Shown piece by piece: positions 4,735 through 7,104 of a stretch of DNA of 7,104 nucleotides; within the stretch, counting starts at the first letter, position 1, and each line of letters starts with the position of its first letter. The notes below the pieces were generated by a model. It ran no database searches, had not been told where the DNA came from, and saw nothing but the letters and a program-made list of their open reading frames with translations. A program made the position numbers and the translations under genes. Source of the stretch: an uncultured Treponema sp. (lineage in GTDB: Bacteria > Spirochaetota > Spirochaetia > Treponematales > Treponemataceae); contig CAJPTT010000121.1 of assembly GCA_905373565.1 (NCBI GenBank), positions 1 through 7,104 of the forward strand, given 5' to 3'.

Positions 4735-6615
4735 TTACTTATGCGGCTTAATCTTTTTCTGCGCTTTTTCAGGATTTTTCTGTTTGTTTTCTTTTATATC
4801 CCATTCAACGTCGATGAGGCGGGCTTCCAAGTCGGGGATCCTTTTGAGGTTGATACAGTTTTCCCGATGGATGATAACTCCTCTGCCGTTGGCAACATAG
4901 CCGCAGATGGCGGAATCGGATGTCGGTTTACAGCACCCGGCAAAACGCACCGGAAAGTTGGTAGAACCGCCGATGCGTATCCTCAATGCGGGGTTTTTCT
5001 TGGGATCCTTTTGAGCTGATTCGAGTTCTCGTTTTGCCGTTTCAGCTTCTTTCGGTGTTTCTTTGGGAGAGCGCACTGCTTCTTTTGCCGAATCTTCCGT
5101 TAGATCCGTTCGCTGTCCTTTTTCTTCTTTTTCAGTGCGGAGAAGGTTTTCGTGCAGTTGGAGCCATGCGCGGATTTTTTGACGAGCCCGCGTCGTATGG
5201 GCGTTTTCGTACTGGTTGTGCGTGGGGTGCGCGTTCGGGTGGGTGATAACCTCGACCACCTGCGTGTTTTTGAGCGGGCGAGAAAGCGGGATGATGGCGC
5301 CGTCAGCCTTCGCGGATACGAGTTTTTCCCCTATCGACGAATGGATACGGTATGCAAAATCGACGGCGGTTGCCCCGGCGGGCAGCTCTATAATATCACC
5401 CTTAGGCGTAAACACAAAAATCGAATCGCTTAATAAATCGCTTTTCAGTTCCGCGAGGAATTCTTCATTATTAAAGCGCTGTTGCGCAAGCGACTTGACC
5501 TGCTGCACAAAAGATAATTCCTGCTCGTTCGCCGTTTTGTTCTTGCTGTGTTTTTTATACACCCAGTGGCTTGCAACGCCGCGCTCGGCTATTTCGTGCA
5601 TTTCGTGCGTGCGGATTTGGATTTCTAAGGTTTGGCCGCCCTTGCAGATAACGGTGGTGTGGAGACTTTGATAGCCGTTCGCTTTCGGCATCGCGATGTA
5701 GTCCTTGAAGCGGCCTTCAAGCGGCTTCCATACCGTGTGCATCAGGCCGAGGATGGTATAGCACTCGTTCACTGTGGTGCATAAAATCCGTACGGCGAGG
5801 AGATCGTACAATTCGTCCGCCGCCTTGTTCCGCTTCTTCATCTTTTGATAGATAGACCAAAAGTGCTTGGCGCGGCTCTGCACCTTAACCTTGATACCCT
5901 CTTTCTCCATCGTTTGATAGATGGTTTTTTCAGCGCTCTGCAAAAAGGCTTCCCGTTCTTTCTTCTTTGCCGCAACAACGTCTTTTATCTGATCGAAGGC
6001 CTCGCGGTTAATGTATTTGAGGCTTAAATCTTCAAGCTCATTTTGAACGGTGGAAATACCCATCCGCTGGGCAAGCGGCGCCCAGATTTCGCTGATTTCT
6101 CGGGCAATACCGCGCTGCCGCTCGGCAGGATATTCGGAAATATACCGAATCTTATCGAGCCGGTCGGCAAGTTGGACAATCATAACCCGTAAGTCGCTTA
6201 CGAGGGAGAAGAACATTTTGCACACGGTATCGGTATGTTCTTTGCTTTTGTTATACAACTTTACATCGGAAAACTTTGCCGCCGCATTCAGAATATCCGC
6301 TACCGTATTTCCGAATTGCGCGCGCAGTTGCTCATCCGGTAACGTAAAGCTGCCGTCTTCGCTGTAGAGCAGCGCACAGATGATACTTTCGGAATCCATT
6401 TCAAGCGCGGCAAGGCTGTGCGCCATACGCAGCGAATGGGCGGCATCGTGCGGAATGGGGGCATCAGCTGCCGTGTCGGGTATACGGTTGGTAAGCAAAA
6501 GATTCCACGCAGCGGTAATCCGTGCGGCATCTTCTGTATTTTCCGCTTCCGCATAACAGGGATACTGCGCAAAAAAATGTTCAAGACTGGTTAAGTTTTC
6601 AACTTTTTGTATCAT
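4735..6615 (-). CDS. rel: RelA/SpoT-family (p)ppGpp synthetase with degenerate HD hydrolase site and shortened C terminus
   Basis: 626 residues; long Rel proteins are usually ~700-750. Order: pseudo-HD domain (~40-200), synthetase (~240-355), TGS (~397-458), short helical part (HTTRARQKIRAWL), a charged Lys/Glu-rich linker (~490-542), then a conserved-cysteine/zinc-finger domain (~553-606: FAGCCKP, GYVANGRGVIIHRENC). The expected C-terminal ACT/RRM domain is missing; the protein ends in a lysine-rich tail. Synthetase motifs look intact: SIYQKM, YDLLAVR, RFKDYIAMPKANGYQSLHTT, EIQIRT (Glu331), MHEIAERGVASHW. The hydrolase motif normally reading ALLHDxxEDT reads ALLYSEDGS, losing the His-Asp pair at 84-85; LADRLHN reads LADRLDK. 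It should make (p)ppGpp from ATP and GTP/GDP but not degrade it. The start is supported by GAGGG (6624-6628). It leads the operon with the vWA gene. Confidence 0.93.
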   Translation of the reverse strand: MIQKVENLTSLEHFFAQYPCYAEAENTEDAARITAAWNLLLTNRIPDTAADAPIPHDAAHSLRMAHSLAALEMDSESIICALLYSEDGSFTLPDEQLRAQFGNTVADILNAAAKFSDVKLYNKSKEHTDTVCKMFFSLVSDLRVMIVQLADRLDKIRYISEYPAERQRGIAREISEIWAPLAQRMGISTVQNELEDLSLKYINREAFDQIKDVVAAKKKEREAFLQSAEKTIYQTMEKEGIKVKVQSRAKHFWSIYQKMKKRNKAADELYDLLAVRILCTTVNECYTILGLMHTVWKPLEGRFKDYIAMPKANGYQSLHTTVICKGGQTLEIQIRTHEMHEIAERGVASHWVYKKHSKNKTANEQELSFVQQVKSLAQQRFNNEEFLAELKSDLLSDSIFVFTPKGDIIELPAGATAVDFAYRIHSSIGEKLVSAKADGAIIPLSRPLKNTQVVEVITHPNAHPTHNQYENAHTTRARQKIRAWLQLHENLLRTEKEEKGQRTDLTEDSAKEAVRSPKETPKEAETAKRELESAQKDPKKNPALRIRIGGSTNFPVRFAGCCKPTSDSAICGYVANGRGVIIHRENCINLKRIPDLEARLIDVEWDIKENKQKNPEKAQKKIKPHK

Positions 6616-6653
6616 CGTGTACGCCCTCGATTAGTCTGTCTTGGCCTGCTAAA

Positions 6654-6735
6654 TCTTGATGGATACGGATGTCCGAAAAGCATGCGGTTTGGGACAGTAC
6701 GGGTATTATTTGTCAAAATCCGTATAAAATCAAGA
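6654..6735. repeat. Imperfect inverted repeat in the rel leader
   Basis: TCTTGAT (6654-6660) plus ATACGGAT (6663-6670) is mirrored by ATCCGTAT (6718-6725) plus ATCAAGA (6729-6735). That makes 15 matched pairs with a 2/3-base internal loop and a 47-base interval. On the rel strand the distal arm overlaps a candidate -35 box and the proximal arm ends about 38 bases before the start codon. It could be a pair of protein sites or, if transcription starts further upstream, a hairpin in the leader RNA. Confidence 0.5.
6705..6733 (-). promoter_or_regulatory. Candidate rel promoter
   Basis: On the minus strand, TTGATT (6728-6733, 4 of 6) and AATAAT (6705-6710, 5 of 6) are separated by 17 bases. Transcription would start near 6698 and give an ~80-base leader before the rel ATG at 6615. 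Confidence 0.4.
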
Positions 6736-6764
6736 CCGTCGGAGCCGCCGTCGAGGGATTCCGC

Positions 6765-6770
6765 ATTATA
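6765..6770 (-). promoter_or_regulatory. Alternative rel promoter -10 element
   Basis: A perfect TATAAT lies on the minus strand at 6765-6770, but no good -35 box sits 16-18 bases upstream. That upstream position is occupied by the operator-like cluster at 6771-6801, so a promoter here would be activator-dependent or repressed. A leader from it would be ~140 bases and would contain the 6654-6735 inverted repeat as RNA. Confidence 0.3.
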
Positions 6771-6801
6771 AATAGTGTCAAATTGTCAGTGTTACACTAT
6801 T
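6771..6801. promoter_or_regulatory. Operator-like cluster of AGTGT/ACACT elements
   Basis: AATAGTGT (6771-6778) and ACACTATT (6794-6801) are exact inverted 8-mers 15 bases apart. Within them AGTGT-T-ACACT (6788-6798) is a perfect palindrome around one base, and TGTCA occurs twice (6776-6780 and 6784-6788, separated by 3 bases). Repeated half-sites beside a perfect -10 box are typical of a regulator-binding region. I do not recognise the regulator. Confidence 0.45.
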
Positions 6802-6864
6802 CAGCGTGAAGAATATACCATTGAAATCGGATATGGACGAACCCTTCGCACGAATAAAGTTCTA

Positions 6865-6910
6865 AGGGATTTTAAGATTTTTTAAAAATTGACATTTGCA
6901 AAAAATCCCT
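6865..6910. repeat. 9-bp inverted repeat flanking the -35 region of the MBL-fold gene
   Basis: AGGGATTTT (6865-6873) and AAAATCCCT (6902-6910) are exact reverse complements 28 bases apart. Between them lie a T6A5 tract (6878-6888) and the TTGACA box (6889-6894). The right arm occupies the spacer just before the -10 box. It may be an operator for looping or paired binding; the A/T tract directly upstream of -35 could also act as an UP element. Confidence 0.4.
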
Positions 6911-6917
6911 GTATCAT
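6889..6917 (+). promoter_or_regulatory. Strong sigma-70-type promoter giving an apparently leaderless transcript
   Basis: TTGACA (6889-6894, perfect) and TATCAT (6912-6917, 5 of 6) have a 17-base spacer. Only six T residues separate the -10 box from the ATG at 6924, so the expected start site is at or within a base or two of the start codon. No purine-rich ribosome site exists upstream. Confidence 0.7.
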
Positions 6918-6923
6918 TTTTTT

Positions 6924-7104
6924 ATGAGCATCAATGTATATTCTCTGGGAGCCGCAGAGGAAGTAACCGGTTCAAAGCATATCCTCGATGTCGACGGGTA
7001 TTTGTATCTTTTTGACTGCGGGGCTTTCCAAGGAAAGCGGGCGGAAGCCGATAAAAAAAACCGCGATTTTAATGTCCCGGCCGATAAATTAACCGCCGTT
7101 GTGC
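6924..7104 (+). CDS. Metallo-beta-lactamase-fold protein, RNA-processing (beta-CASP/CPSF-like) type, N-terminal fragment
   Basis: The first 60 codons are present; the gene runs off the right edge. The N terminus reads MSINVYSLGAAEEVTGSKHI, then LDVDGYLYLFDCGAFQGKRAEAD, and ends PADKLTAVV. The pattern LGAA-x-EVTGS, a strand ending in DCG-x-FQG, and the following LTAVV is characteristic of MBL-fold exonucleases of the CPSF/YSH1-like group, where the next residues are normally the His-x-His-x-Asp-His metal motif, here out of view. Members cut or trim RNA in the cytoplasm using two zinc ions. No signal peptide is present, in keeping with that. The start codon fits the family's usual N terminus, and the promoter places it at the 5' end of the mRNA. 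It is divergent from rel. Exact substrate and full domain content cannot be judged. Confidence 0.85.
   Translation, partial: MSINVYSLGAAEEVTGSKHILDVDGYLYLFDCGAFQGKRAEADKKNRDFNVPADKLTAVV

Larger units (their letters stand above)
6616..6923. other. Divergent intergenic region with no gene, rich in inverted repeats
   Basis: These 308 bases separate rel (leftward) from the MBL-fold gene (rightward). No plausible small gene, tRNA or known riboswitch is visible. The region holds a long imperfect inverted repeat (6654-6735), two candidate rel promoters, an operator-like cluster (6771-6801) and, at the right, an AT-rich block with a strong promoter flanked by a 9-bp inverted repeat (6865-6910). Confidence 0.7.

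Noticed and set aside
5216..5671. Open frames on the plus strand opposite rel
   Set aside because: Cysteine- and serine-rich translation without family features, lying against well-conserved Rel synthetase and TGS motifs.
6776..6781. TTGACA on the minus strand as a rel -35 box
   Set aside because: It is only 5 bases from TATAAT, and 17 bases downstream there is no -10 match.
6616..6888. Hidden tRNA or small RNA gene in the rel/MBL gap
   Set aside because: No cloverleaf, T-loop motif or intrinsic terminator could be found by eye on either strand.

Overview
The window looks like chromosomal core DNA of a spirochaete, most likely a Treponema of the oral or gut type. This is an inference from remembered protein resemblance and moderate base composition; no search could be run. 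It holds seven protein genes (two cut by the window edges), closely packed. There is no rRNA, tRNA, CRISPR array, transposase or integrase, and no convincing undescribed system.

Layout. (1) 1-1064, plus strand: the end of a TlpA-like periplasmic thioredoxin overlaps the start of a complete CcdA-type membrane thiol transporter, a classic two-gene unit that carries reducing power across the membrane. (2) 1088-2856, minus strand: a secreted protein with two LysM repeats and a degenerate LytM/M23 domain is followed by a LysR-type regulator, probably cotranscribed. (3) 2976-3542, plus strand: a 2-Cys peroxiredoxin of the AhpC type has its own promoter, overlapped by a Fur/PerR-like palindrome. (4) 3576-6615, minus strand: a Rel/SpoT homologue is followed 19 bases later by an exported von Willebrand factor A protein. 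(5) 6616-6923: a 308-base divergent intergenic region with several inverted repeats and promoters. (6) 6924 to the right edge, plus strand: the start of a metallo-beta-lactamase-fold protein of the RNA-processing (beta-CASP/CPSF-like) group.

Themes. Two loci deal with thiol and peroxide redox (TlpA/CcdA and AhpC), one with the cell wall (LysM/LytM), one with the stringent response (Rel). The points most worth a second look are these. Rel combines an RFKD-type synthetase with a ruined HD hydrolase site and has no C-terminal ACT/RRM domain. The MBL-fold gene appears to be transcribed as a leaderless mRNA. A Fur-family-like operator covers the ahpC start region. The vWA domain ends early beside a short motif resembling a group II intron fragment. 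A perfect 13-bp inverted repeat lies at the ccdA/lysR convergent junction.
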